Shown one piece after another: positions 25,817 to 35,000 of a DNA stretch of 64,000 nucleotides. The notes under the pieces are model-generated. The model ran no database searches. It saw only the letters and a program-made list of their open reading frames with translations, and had not been told where the DNA came from. The translations under genes and the position numbers were made by a program. Position 1 is the first letter of the stretch. Every line of letters starts with the position of its first letter. Origin of the DNA: Calditrichota bacterium (GTDB lineage Bacteria; Electryoneota; RPQS01). The stretch is taken from contig JACJVZ010000002.1 in the NCBI GenBank assembly GCA_020637445.1, positions 186,001 through 250,000 of the forward strand, given 5' to 3'.

Positions 25817-26242
25817 ATGAATCAGCGCGGCGTAACAACTCTTGAATTACTTCTGGTGGTCGTCATTATGGGAATTCTGTCGATGGTGACGATGACTGAG
25901 TTTTTCAAGATCCACAACCGGGCTTATGTGGGGGCAGCTATTTCCGACCTTCAAGTTCTGCGGAAGGCAATGGCGATGCACGATGCGGAGTGGGGCTATT
26001 TCCCACAATCTGACGCCTCAAATATGGGTGGGCTTATTTCACAACTTTTAGACCCGCTGGGGCAGCCCTATTTGAAGCCGCCTTCAGGTGATAATTGGCG
26101 GTCGTTTGTCTATGCGGCACCTGATCCTGCCGATTTGCTGGCCGACTACGATCTAACGGTGATATGTAACGATCACTTCAACACTCAGGTGACCGTTCAT
26201 TGGGATTCAAAAATCGACATCATGCGGCTGGGGCCGAATTAA
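25817..26242 (+). CDS. Type IV pilin-like / pseudopilin protein
   Basis: 141 residues. The N-terminus MNQRG^VTTLELLLVVVIMG is a class III prepilin signal: short basic leader, cleavage after Gly5, Glu at position +5 of the mature protein and a hydrophobic helix. The globular part resembles GspG-like pseudopilins (LRKAMAMHDAEWGYFPQS, then a PYLKPP loop). It would be processed by prepilin peptidase. No pilus or type II secretion genes are in the window, so it may be an orphan that joins a machine encoded elsewhere. A terminator follows directly. Confidence 0.82.
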   Translation: MNQRGVTTLELLLVVVIMGILSMVTMTEFFKIHNRAYVGAAISDLQVLRKAMAMHDAEWGYFPQSDASNMGGLISQLLDPLGQPYLKPPSGDNWRSFVYAAPDPADLLADYDLTVICNDHFNTQVTVHWDSKIDIMRLGPN

Positions 26243-26263
26243 AATCACTCCCCAAAAATACTC

Positions 26264-26303
26264 GAAAGCGGTCAGCTAAGTTATTGCTGGCCGCTTTCTT
26301 TTT
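26264..26303 (+). terminator. Rho-independent terminator after the pseudopilin
   Basis: GAAAGCGGTCAGC pairs (one G-T pair) with GCTGGCCGCTTTC and is followed by five T residues. Confidence 0.85.
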
Positions 26304-26327
26304 GCGAATCCGTGAGAGAATGAGAGG

Positions 26328-26442
26328 ACTAAATTTACTACTGACCCTACTAAATTTAGTGAAGTGCGACAAAATTCTCGCGCTTTAGTCTTATTTAGTG
26401 CGGACCAGTACCGTTGTAACCCCTTAAGGGTAGGGATTTAGT
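26328..26442. promoter_or_regulatory. Upstream region with repeated ACTAAAT/ATTTAGT sites
   Basis: Within 115 AT-rich bases the heptamer ATTTAGT or its complement occurs as ACTAAATTT (26328), the perfect palindrome ACTAAATTTAGT (26349-26360), CTTTAGT (26383, one mismatch), ATTTAGT (26393) and ATTTAGT (26436). A CCCTTAAGGG palindrome lies at 26421-26430. The sites precede a single T9SS cargo gene and may be operators; no regulator is known. The whole non-coding stretch is 26243-26585. Confidence 0.4.
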
Positions 26443-26585
26443 TGTTAGAACTATACTTAACATGTTATGTCTTATCATGTAGCCATCTCGAAACGTTTTG
26501 CCCCTTGTCCCGTTGCGGTCTCTCAACGTATATTGTGTGCGTAATACGAAACGAATACCATGTGCCCAACTACTGTGGAGAAACC

Positions 26586-27668
26586 ATGAACAAGATGAAG
26601 ATTCTGTTTGTTGCGGCGGCCTTGATGATGATGCTCGGCCTCACGACCCAAAAAGCAAATGCCTGGTGCAATCCGGGCGAAGTGTATTGCGGTTTTGTCG
26701 TTGATTCGAATGTGACCGTTGGACATGACGACGTAGAACGTTATCGCGACGGTTGGGACGGACCGTATTGTACGCCCGGTGGAGTTAATGACCGCTGGCG
26801 CGGCAAGGCTCACGTCTACCGCATTCACAATCCCGGCAACCCATTTGTCGTGACCCTCGACTGGAATGATAATCCGAACACGGATCGTGACGACTTGATT
26901 TTGGTCGTACTTGAAGATTGCGACGCGAATAAGTGCCTCGGTTCGGATCCGCATACGCTCGAGTTCTCCTCTGAGAATGGCAACGAGATTGACGACAACG
27001 ATTCCAACGGTATCTGGATTATTGTGGACAGCCGTAAGGACACGACCACGGCTTACACCCTCAATATTTATTGCGGCGACTTCCCGTTCAGCGTCGAGTT
27101 GAGCTCTTTCACGGCGACCCGCGTGGGTGAAGGCGTTTCCATCAATTGGAGCACCGCTTCCGAAACTGACAACGATCACTTTGAAGTTTCGCGCCGCGCA
27201 GTTGGCGAAGAAACCGAATGGATGACCATTGGCGTCGTCGGCGGAAATGGAACGACTTCTTCGGAACACCACTACTCGGTGACGGATAATTCGGCCGGCA
27301 ATGGCAGCTACTATTACATGCTGCAGGGCTTTGACGTGAACGGCAGCGTGCAAGAATACGGCACGGCCTATGTCGAAGGCGTCGTCGAAACCGCTCCGGT
27401 GGTTGAGACTTTCGGGCTGTTGGGCAACTATCCCAACCCGTTCAACCCGAGCACCAATATCCGCTTCTCGCTGGCCGAGACGTCGGATATCACCTTGACC
27501 GTATACGACGTGCAAGGCCGTATCGTGACTGAATTGGCCAACGGTACCGTCGAAGCCGGCGTGCATGAGCTTTCGTTTGACGCGAGCGGCCTGACTTCCG
27601 GCGTATACTTCGCGCAGTTGTCCGGTTCGTTCGGCAGCGACGTCATGAAGATGGTCTTGATGAAGTAA
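26586..27668 (+). CDS. Secreted protein with FN3-like domain and T9SS sorting domain
   Basis: 360 residues. Signal peptide 1-26 (MNKMKILFVAAALMMMLGLT then TQKANA). The mature N-terminal half has pre-peptidase-like features (VTLDWNDNPNTDRDDLILVV, YTLNIYCGDFPF). Residues about 165-265 are a fibronectin-type domain (LSSFTATRVGEGVSINWSTA, YYYMLQGFDVNG). The last ~85 are the T9SS sorting domain (LGNYPNPFNPSTNIRFSLAE, SGVYFAQL, KMVLMK). ATG at 26586 chosen because the signal peptide begins there; the frame is open further upstream. A terminator follows and the upstream region holds repeated candidate operator sites. Confidence 0.87.
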   Translation: MNKMKILFVAAALMMMLGLTTQKANAWCNPGEVYCGFVVDSNVTVGHDDVERYRDGWDGPYCTPGGVNDRWRGKAHVYRIHNPGNPFVVTLDWNDNPNTDRDDLILVVLEDCDANKCLGSDPHTLEFSSENGNEIDDNDSNGIWIIVDSRKDTTTAYTLNIYCGDFPFSVELSSFTATRVGEGVSINWSTASETDNDHFEVSRRAVGEETEWMTIGVVGGNGTTSSEHHYSVTDNSAGNGSYYYMLQGFDVNGSVQEYGTAYVEGVVETAPVVETFGLLGNYPNPFNPSTNIRFSLAETSDITLTVYDVQGRIVTELANGTVEAGVHELSFDASGLTSGVYFAQLSGSFGSDVMKMVLMK

Positions 27669-27687
27669 CAAAACTTCACGAAACTCA

Positions 27688-27720
27688 GAGGCCGGTGCGT
27701 ATGCACCGGCCTCTTTTTTT
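27688..27720 (+). terminator. Rho-independent terminator, shared with the end of addA
   Basis: GAGGCCGGTGC pairs with GCACCGGCCTC around GTAT and is followed by seven T residues. The convergent addA gene ends at the last bases of the T-run. Confidence 0.9.
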
Positions 27721-30700
27721 AGAGCGTCACAATCAAATCGTGCCGCAGAAAATAGACCCGCACCTCCGCGGGTTTCTTTTTTGTTGCCTGTTCAAACATC
27801 TCCGCATACCGCATCAACTGTTCGCGATGGCCGCTTTTGTGTTTTTCAAGTTCTTCGATGGGAAAACCGTCCGTCTTGTAGTCCAAGATGATCCACTCGC
27901 CGTTGTTAGATTGAAACACCAAGTCCACGAAGTTTGCACTTTGAATATTGTCATGAGAAAGCACGATGGGCAGTTCCGTGAAGATCTTCTGCGCAGCAGG
28001 AAGTTCTACGCTGAATAAATTCGATTTGCGCGCACGGCCAATCATCGTTCTGGCTTCGGTCAAATCGTCCGAATCAAGACTGAGCGTGCGCAGGGCGAGC
28101 CGTTCGGCATGTTCCTGTGACTTGCCTTTGGCCAATTGCTCGAGCACGGCATGCACGAAGGATCCGACACGACGCGCGCGGACCCGCTCCCAAGCGATGG
28201 CTTGCTCCTGCTTCTTTTCGGCACTTTCGACAGAAAGTTCTTTAAGCCGCGCGGCGCGGACTTCTTTCCATTGGTGGAATTGCGCTGCCGACGAACCATC
28301 GTCCCGTTGTTCAATTTGGAGCTGCGTCGCGTACGGAAAAAAGTTGCTCTCCGGAGAGAAAACAGCGGCGGTGGCTGTCGCTTTTGTCGCGCTCAGATCA
28401 ATATGATTTGCTTCATCAAGCCGGTAGCGCGGCGCAAGTGCCGACGGAACATAGGGAACATTGCCCTTTTTGCCGCTGCGCTTCCAACCCAAAGGAAGAA
28501 TGAGTTTCCGTTTCGCGCGGGTCATGCCGACGTAGAGCAAGCGCTGAAGCTCGGCATCGCGAGCATTTGCTTTCGCGGTCTTCACAAAATCATAATTCTG
28601 TGTCGCGAAGTCATCCGAAACTTTCAGCGCGATTTGATGATCCCCGTTTTCGAGCCCCTTGTGCACCAACCATCCGCTGTCGCTTTTCGTGTGATCAGAG
28701 AAGGAATAAAGATACACATAGTCGAACTCAAGCCCCTTCGCTTTATGAAGCGTCATTACTTGTACGGACTTGCGATTTTCGTCGCGTGCCTCAAGCTCGG
28801 TGCTTTGAACGAAACTTGTCATTTCAGACAAGCGCGCGGCGATATCGGCAAGCGAGGAGCTTCCGGCAGTCTCAAGTTTGCGGATGATTCCCGGCAGTGC
28901 TTGCAGGTTCTGCGCTCGCTGGACGCCCTCCGACTTAAGCCCGAAGACGATTTCTATCGGGAACTCATCGAATAGAAAGTCAAGCAAAGACGAAGCACTC
29001 GTTTCGCGGCTTCTTTTGTGCCACCTGTGCAGCGAGTTCAAGGCTTGTCCCGCGCGCGAGTCGTCCGGCTGGGGATCCGTGTAGACGAACGTTCGACCCG
29101 AGAGTTTGTGTTCAAATATTTCGTCGTCACTGACTGCAAACCACGGTGATCGAAGAACTCCAATTACCGCGGTCGTATGCTGAGGATTGGCGAGCGCATG
29201 CAGCATCGTGAGCACGGCTTCGACTTCGACACGGCTAGCGTAGGCGCTGTTCAAGAAACTTACAAACGGAATTCCATGCACGCCAAAGGAATTTACGAGC
29301 GACGCCGCATTCGTCCCGCTGAGCATTAAAACGGCGACTTTCGAAAGATCGAAGTCTCTCTCGGTTGCCTTTAGAGTCTGAATGTGTCCGGCGATGGCCC
29401 CGGCTTCGTGTGCCGCCAACTGTTTTGCACTCGCGCCTTCGCGGCTGTAAGAAGACGGCGGTATTAAAAGCTCGACTGCGCACGAATCATCTTCGGCACC
29501 GTCTTTCGGTTTAAGCGGTTCGTATGCCGCTTCAAATTCGGATTGCCCCAGCATGACCGGAGCAAACACTTTGTTCACTTCTTCGAGAATAGCAGGAAAG
29601 CTGCGGAAATTTTGGACGATGGAGAGTTTTGCGCAATTGTCCTTGTCGGCTTCAATGCGTTGAGCGACGTTCTTGTAGATGCGGAGATCCGCTCCGCGAA
29701 AGCCGTAGATTGATTGTTTCGGATCGCCGACGACGAAGAGTTTGCCGGGTTCGAGAGATACTTCCATCCAACTTTTTGCGTGCGCACGTTTTTGCTCGCT
29801 CAAGAAGTAGAGAATCTCGACTTGAACAGGATCCGTGTCTTGAAATTCGTCGATGTGAATATGGTCGAAACGACTCTTGAAGAAATCACGCGCAATCTTC
29901 GAGTCGCGCAGCATATTTCGACACAACAAAAGTTGATCGTCAAAACTTATGGCACCACGTGCGCGCAGAGTGCTGCGAAACTCCGAAACGGCGGGTTTGA
30001 TCCACTCCACAATTTCATTGCAGACCATGCTGGTGAGCAGGCCGGCGACAAGACCCTTCTGTTCTACAATTTCGGCAACCAGTTCTTTTGTGCCTGTAAG
30101 CTCTTCTTTTCCGCCCCAGTTTTTCGCAGAACCGTAGGACGGTTTCTTGAACTTCGTGAGCCATTCTATGCCCGCTTCTGAGAGCACATCGGCGGGCTGC
30201 GAAGCGCTCCACTGCACAACCGCTATGATCCCAGCATACAGTTTGTCCGACTTATCGGTGCAGAGTTCCGCGCGCCCAGCAAGCGCCCTGATTTGTGACT
30301 GCAAAATTGCGCAAGCGGACGAAAGCGTTTCGCCGACTGTCGTCGTGGAAAGACACTGCAGATCGATCGCGGACGCCACAAGCGAATTGAACAATCCGGC
30401 AAGACTTTTATCACCCGTGCCCAATAAATCAATCCCAAGCCGCTCAGCGAGTTCAAAGGCTCGCGGCGTTGCACGATTTAGCATTTGTGACAACCATTCC
30501 GTACGAAAATCGCGCGATGCGGACGCTTGTTGCAGTTCATCCAACGGAATAAACTCGGGAGGCAACTGCGCTTCAATCGGAAGCGTACGTAAAAACTCGG
30601 CGGCGAGACTATGGATAGTGCCGACTGCCATGCGGTCAAGAAACTGCAGAGCTTCGGATGCCTGCGGCGTGTCGCTTTTCTTCAGTTCGAGACGAAGGCG

Positions 30701-30892
30701 TTCTTTCAATTCGCCCGCCGCTTTTACCGTGAATGTGACCGCCGCAATGCGTTCGACCTTCACACCGCTTTCAATCAGCGCACAGATACGGCGCACGAGC
30801 AGCGTCGTTTTACCCGTGCCTGCGCCGGCTTCGACGAGAAGTGTTTTTTTGAATTCCGTTACGGCAACGTCGCGCGCTTCTGAGTCACTCAT
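27719..30892 (-). CDS. addA: AddA-like helicase-nuclease subunit (RecB family)
   Basis: 1057 residues. UvrD/Rep helicase motifs: Walker A VEAGAGTGKTTLL (20-32), DEFQDTDPVQ (Walker B), GDPKQSIYGFRG and, late, MTLHKAKGLEFDYVY and LLYVGMTRAKRKL. The C-terminus has a PD-(D/E)xK nuclease with ILDYKTDG (Asp1004-Lys1006) and an upstream NFVDLVFQ acidic residue. AddAB resects double-strand breaks for RecA loading. The start overlaps the stop of addB (ATGAGTGA), so both are made from one transcript. Length is somewhat below that of B. subtilis AddA (about 1230), but all core motifs are seen. Confidence 0.88.
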   Translation of the reverse strand: MSDSEARDVAVTEFKKTLLVEAGAGTGKTTLLVRRICALIESGVKVERIAAVTFTVKAAGELKERLRLELKKSDTPQASEALQFLDRMAVGTIHSLAAEFLRTLPIEAQLPPEFIPLDELQQASASRDFRTEWLSQMLNRATPRAFELAERLGIDLLGTGDKSLAGLFNSLVASAIDLQCLSTTTVGETLSSACAILQSQIRALAGRAELCTDKSDKLYAGIIAVVQWSASQPADVLSEAGIEWLTKFKKPSYGSAKNWGGKEELTGTKELVAEIVEQKGLVAGLLTSMVCNEIVEWIKPAVSEFRSTLRARGAISFDDQLLLCRNMLRDSKIARDFFKSRFDHIHIDEFQDTDPVQVEILYFLSEQKRAHAKSWMEVSLEPGKLFVVGDPKQSIYGFRGADLRIYKNVAQRIEADKDNCAKLSIVQNFRSFPAILEEVNKVFAPVMLGQSEFEAAYEPLKPKDGAEDDSCAVELLIPPSSYSREGASAKQLAAHEAGAIAGHIQTLKATERDFDLSKVAVLMLSGTNAASLVNSFGVHGIPFVSFLNSAYASRVEVEAVLTMLHALANPQHTTAVIGVLRSPWFAVSDDEIFEHKLSGRTFVYTDPQPDDSRAGQALNSLHRWHKRSRETSASSLLDFLFDEFPIEIVFGLKSEGVQRAQNLQALPGIIRKLETAGSSSLADIAARLSEMTSFVQSTELEARDENRKSVQVMTLHKAKGLEFDYVYLYSFSDHTKSDSGWLVHKGLENGDHQIALKVSDDFATQNYDFVKTAKANARDAELQRLLYVGMTRAKRKLILPLGWKRSGKKGNVPYVPSALAPRYRLDEANHIDLSATKATATAAVFSPESNFFPYATQLQIEQRDDGSSAAQFHQWKEVRAARLKELSVESAEKKQEQAIAWERVRARRVGSFVHAVLEQLAKGKSQEHAERLALRTLSLDSDDLTEARTMIGRARKSNLFSVELPAAQKIFTELPIVLSHDNIQSANFVDLVFQSNNGEWIILDYKTDGFPIEELEKHKSGHREQLMRYAEMFEQATKKKPAEVRVYFLRHDLIVTL

Positions 30893-33800
30893 TGCCGTCC
30901 TCGCTTTCGTCTTCGCTCGTTGAACGGGTTGTTTTCAAACCTGAAACATTTCCCTCCGTTAGCTGCTTGCCTGCGTGCCTCTGTGCCCCGCACGCAAGTT
31001 TTACCGAGCAGTTCATGCAGACCGCGGAATCATCAGGCGATGGATCCGGAACAAAGATTCCTGCGCGCATGTCACTCAGCAGGTTGACGCACTCTTCGAG
31101 TTCCCGCTGCCGCGACACTTCATCCGCCTGCTCGCTGTCGGTTCCTGATTTGAGGTAGAAATAGCGTGCGTCCACCGACGCATCTTTGAGATACTTTTTG
31201 ACCACGTGGTGATAGATTGCCAGTTGCAGCCGGCGCGAATACGCACGTGATTTTTCCTTCGGTTCGCTGCCCGTTTTGTAATCGGTTATGCGAATTCGCG
31301 TGCCGCTGTCGTCACTGTCCCAGCGATCCACGCGCCCGCGGAAGCGAATAAAGCGACTGTCATGCGACTCGAACTGCACCGGATCGGGATAGGCGCCGTC
31401 GCCGAAACCAAAGCGCGCTTCGACGAACCGCGTACGCCACGACCCATGGTCGATTTCGTATTCGTAGTATAGTGTGAGCAGCGACAAGACATCGCGTTTC
31501 AATTTGTCTGCAGCATACTTCGGGCCAAGCGGCGTGCGACGGGAAAATTTGTCTATCTCGGCGAGGGCTGTTTTGTGCAGAGCGTCCCACGTGTAATGTT
31601 CGCTCGTGATGGGCTTGCCGGTTTGCGCGCCGTGATAGCTTTGAAGAATGTTGTGAAGCAGCGTGCCGCGATCGAGAGCGGTCAGCGGATTCAAGGGATT
31701 TTGCTCTTCAGGAGAGTAGGCTTCCCATTCACGGGTTGCGACGAACCGAAACGGACATTTCCAATAGTTCTCGAGAGTGCTGGCATCCACTGCGCTCGCT
31801 GGATCAAAGTTCGCCGCAATCTGTTCGAGTACGCGCGGATTTTCGATTCTTCCATCGAACTTTGTAAAACGTGACGACCTAAAGCGACTGGATTCGAGTT
31901 CGATCGCTGCGCGGAATAACTCCTCTTCCATCAGATAGGACAAAACGGAGCCGCTTGTCTTAAGCGCCGTTCCCAGTGCGAAGCGATGGTATTCGCTGCG
32001 CGAAAGAGCACGATCCGGCGAACTTGACTCAAGCGGATGAGCCGGTACGATGCGGTTGGGAGCGTGTTCTATAATCTTTTCGAGGGGAAGTGATAGCGGT
32101 GACTCGTCTCTCTGGATTTCGAGCAAATCAGAAACGTACGGCGAGAGCAACTGCGGACGGCCCTCCGCGTCCGCGCGGGACGCATATATAGAAATCGACT
32201 CCGTCGCCGCACGCAATTGCATTTCAAGCAGAAAGCGTTCTCGATTTTGCCAATTTTGCGCTAAGGGGAGCTCCGTTCCGAGTTCGCGGTTTATTGCCTC
32301 CCTGTCTCCGTCTAAGAGAAGCGGGTCTTGCCGCTGCGCGTGGGGCAGCGTGCCTTCATTGAAGCCCGGAAGAAAGACATGTGGAAAGGACACGCCGACG
32401 CTTTGCTCGCGGGGCGAGACGACCGGAGTTCCGTTCGCAAAAGAGCCGATCCTCTGTCCGGGAGTTTCGAGTGTCGCAAGAATAAATTCTTGCAAACCTG
32501 ACGAAGAAAACGGCGTGTCAGAACTGTCGAGCAGCGACGCTTGATCGAGCTGCAGTGTCAAGTCGGCAAATTCTTCACTTAAGACAATTGTGCCGGTGTA
32601 ATACTCCCAAAGAGTGCGAACTCCCTCCTCCCAACCGCTCGCGTTTCGCGCGGCGTGAATCGTTTCGAACAGGTTTCGTGTAAAGTCTTGAAGCGCCGTA
32701 CCACTCGCTATCTGCCGCCGCAGCACGGAAAGCGAGAGGTCGTCCGGGTCCAGTTCTTCGGCGCGGCGCTCCAAGCGGCGGGCAAGCTGGGCCAGTTTTT
32801 GATCCGTGCGGTGACGCCATTCATCTTCGCCCGCGATAATTAGTGACTCTTCGGCGAATCTGATCCAACCGCCCGCGAGCGGCGCGATGGATTCGACAAA
32901 AGGCGCGCTTGCGAGAAAGGCTTTCACTTGACCGAGTGAAAACTCGGCGTTCAGCATTTTTGCAAGTGCGCCAAATCCACGGCCAGCAGGTGTTTCGGCA
33001 AGCGTACGCGCTTGATAGATGTAGGGAGTGAGCCCCGCACTGCGACAGCGGCTTTCGAGAACGTCCGTCAATGCCATTGTGCTGTTCGGCAGCAACACGA
33101 CCGCTTCGCCTTTTTGCACGCGCGCGTCGTGAAAAACATCGCGGACAATTTCCGCGGCAACCGCGGTGTCGTGCGGAGCGGAAACAACTCGAACCGGACG
33201 GTATTGTGCCGCGGGAGATTCTTCAAACACTTCTTCGAAACCGCGGTCGAGATACCACATGCGCAACGGTGACGTGAGATCGTAGGCTTTGCTTTCGGGT
33301 ACGCACGGGAGAAAGACTGACATATCGTCCGCGTGGCGGAGCTTTTCAATCACGGACAACGTAAGCGGATCCAGCTCATACAAAGCATAGAAACACACAG
33401 GCAGATCGAGCGGCGGAGCCTGCGACAAGGCTTGGAAGGCGAGAGTTTGAAGTTTCGCCGCGTCATGCAATTTCAGCTTGTCTAATTTCGACGCGATTGC
33501 ATTGAGAAGCAAAACGAGGTCGCTGATTTTTGCGGCGCGTTCCTGCCCGGAGACTTGCACACGCATCAGTGCATCCGGCTGAATGCGGTGGTAAATAAGT
33601 TCTTGCCGCACACGCAAGAGCGCGCGGCGGAAACCCGCGCTGTCCGCGACCGGCGCGAGGTATTTTAGCCGGTCTTTGTGTTTGGCAATGATTTCCGCAA
33701 ACAGCGGATCGACCACTGACTCACCTAACGTCTTCCAACCTTCCTGCAGAACAACCGGCTCAGCCAAGACATGCATCAGGTCGGTGACCGTCATGAAACG

Positions 33801-33995
33801 AATGTTGGCGACTATGTCTAATCTTCGCGCCAGCAAACGCCGCAGGTGCAAGCGGGTCAGTTGATTGGGAACGATGACCCACAGCTCGCCCAAGGGATCG
33901 TTCGCTTTCCGTCCGCGCACGTACTCGACCATGCTCGCTTCGAGAAACGAAAGATGACCCGTGTAGAGCACATGATTTGCATTGGGGACATTCAT
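30885..33995 (-). CDS. addB: AddB-like subunit with iron-sulfur nuclease domain
   Basis: 1036 residues. The C-terminal third is a PD-(D/E)xK nuclease (FRGRVDRWDSDDSGTRIRIT then DYKTGSEP) enclosed by an iron-sulfur cysteine set: one Cys in LENYWKCPFRF and three in VCMNCSVKLACG with the CxxC-x5-C spacing of AddB. The N-terminus, where AddB usually has a Walker A, reads VLYTGHLSFLEASMVE without GKT/S, so ATP binding is unlikely and the protein is probably structural plus nuclease. Preceding the addA start by overlap, it is transcribed divergently from motA. Start ATG at 33995. Confidence 0.85.
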   Translation of the reverse strand: MNVPNANHVLYTGHLSFLEASMVEYVRGRKANDPLGELWVIVPNQLTRLHLRRLLARRLDIVANIRFMTVTDLMHVLAEPVVLQEGWKTLGESVVDPLFAEIIAKHKDRLKYLAPVADSAGFRRALLRVRQELIYHRIQPDALMRVQVSGQERAAKISDLVLLLNAIASKLDKLKLHDAAKLQTLAFQALSQAPPLDLPVCFYALYELDPLTLSVIEKLRHADDMSVFLPCVPESKAYDLTSPLRMWYLDRGFEEVFEESPAAQYRPVRVVSAPHDTAVAAEIVRDVFHDARVQKGEAVVLLPNSTMALTDVLESRCRSAGLTPYIYQARTLAETPAGRGFGALAKMLNAEFSLGQVKAFLASAPFVESIAPLAGGWIRFAEESLIIAGEDEWRHRTDQKLAQLARRLERRAEELDPDDLSLSVLRRQIASGTALQDFTRNLFETIHAARNASGWEEGVRTLWEYYTGTIVLSEEFADLTLQLDQASLLDSSDTPFSSSGLQEFILATLETPGQRIGSFANGTPVVSPREQSVGVSFPHVFLPGFNEGTLPHAQRQDPLLLDGDREAINRELGTELPLAQNWQNRERFLLEMQLRAATESISIYASRADAEGRPQLLSPYVSDLLEIQRDESPLSLPLEKIIEHAPNRIVPAHPLESSSPDRALSRSEYHRFALGTALKTSGSVLSYLMEEELFRAAIELESSRFRSSRFTKFDGRIENPRVLEQIAANFDPASAVDASTLENYWKCPFRFVATREWEAYSPEEQNPLNPLTALDRGTLLHNILQSYHGAQTGKPITSEHYTWDALHKTALAEIDKFSRRTPLGPKYAADKLKRDVLSLLTLYYEYEIDHGSWRTRFVEARFGFGDGAYPDPVQFESHDSRFIRFRGRVDRWDSDDSGTRIRITDYKTGSEPKEKSRAYSRRLQLAIYHHVVKKYLKDASVDARYFYLKSGTDSEQADEVSRQRELEECVNLLSDMRAGIFVPDPSPDDSAVCMNCSVKLACGAQRHAGKQLTEGNVSGLKTTRSTSEDESEDGNE

Positions 33996-34118
33996 TGGAG
34001 ACAGCGTCTTACTTTTTTGCGCGGGGCATTAGCAGTTAGGGGCACACCAGTTGCGATTGTCCTGACCGGGCAAGTATTCATAAATGAAAATTGATTTAAA
34101 GTCACTACTGAACACGCT

Positions 34119-34982
34119 ATGGCAATAGTTGGAATTTTAGTCGTTCTGGGCGGCGTAATCGGTGGATTCATAATGGCAGGGGGCGATCTGGCCGTATTGG
34201 TTCAGCCTTCGGAAGTCATCGTGATTTTCGGCGCTGCAATAGGTGGCTTGTTGATTTCCGTCCCCATCGCGACACTCAAAGCGTTGGTTTCCGACATTAT
34301 CGGAATCATGGCCGGAAAATCCGGTCCGTCGAAAGATCACTACGTCCAAACGCTGTTGTTGCTCAACGAGCTGTTTCAGATGGCCCGCAAAGACGGCATC
34401 ATCGCTTTGGAATCTCACGTTAATGACCCGGAACAGAGCAAGATATTCCAGAAGTATCCCAAACTCCTGCATGACCACGGAGCGATGGCGTACATCTGTG
34501 ATACAATCAAGCTGTTTCTGGCCGGGTCAGTGCCGCCGCACGAAATCGAAATGTTGATGGATGCGGAAATTGACTCTCATCACGAAGAAGCCGGAATCAC
34601 GGCAGGTGTGATTTCGAAAGTCGCCGACGCGCTCCCGGGTTTGGGAATTGTGGCGGCCGTTTTGGGTATTATCATCACGATGGGTCACATCGACGGTGAT
34701 CCGGCCGAAGTCGGTCACCATGTGGCCGCCGCGCTTGTAGGCACGTTTATGGGTGTGCTCTTCGCGTATGGTTTCTTTTCGCCGATGGCATCAAACCTCG
34801 AAGCGCGCAACCGCAACGACGCGCGGCTGCTGCACGTCATCAAAGCAGGAATCTCCGCTTTTGCCAAAGGCATGGCGCCGTCGGTGTCGGTTGAATTCGC
34901 ACGCCGCGCTATTTTCCATTCCGACCGGCCGAGCTTTGAAGAGACCGAGAAACTTCTGAAAGAGGCCAAGAACAAGGGCTAA
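34119..34982 (+). CDS. motA: Flagellar stator protein MotA
   Basis: 287 residues. Four hydrophobic segments (about 2-20, 30-48, 165-188 and 200-222) flank a large cytoplasmic loop, as in MotA. Recognisable parts: SEVIVIFGAAIGGLLIS, MDAEIDSHHEEAGI, ADALPGLGIVAAVLGIIITM (TM3) and GTFMGVLFAYGFFSPMA (TM4). With MotB it forms the ion-driven stator that turns the flagellum. Start ATG at 34119; motB follows 18 bases later with its own GGGGGAAATC site. Presence implies flagellar motility, although no other flagellar genes are in the window. Confidence 0.92.
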   Translation: MAIVGILVVLGGVIGGFIMAGGDLAVLVQPSEVIVIFGAAIGGLLISVPIATLKALVSDIIGIMAGKSGPSKDHYVQTLLLLNELFQMARKDGIIALESHVNDPEQSKIFQKYPKLLHDHGAMAYICDTIKLFLAGSVPPHEIEMLMDAEIDSHHEEAGITAGVISKVADALPGLGIVAAVLGIIITMGHIDGDPAEVGHHVAAALVGTFMGVLFAYGFFSPMASNLEARNRNDARLLHVIKAGISAFAKGMAPSVSVEFARRAIFHSDRPSFEETEKLLKEAKNKG

Positions 34983-35000
34983 GCCCTTGCGGGGGAAATC

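Noticed and set aside
26523..27671. A 382-codon minus-strand open frame opposite the cargo gene at 26586
   Set aside because: It mirrors the real gene, with no recognisable domain or ribosome binding site; codon bias of the plus gene leaves the opposite strand open.
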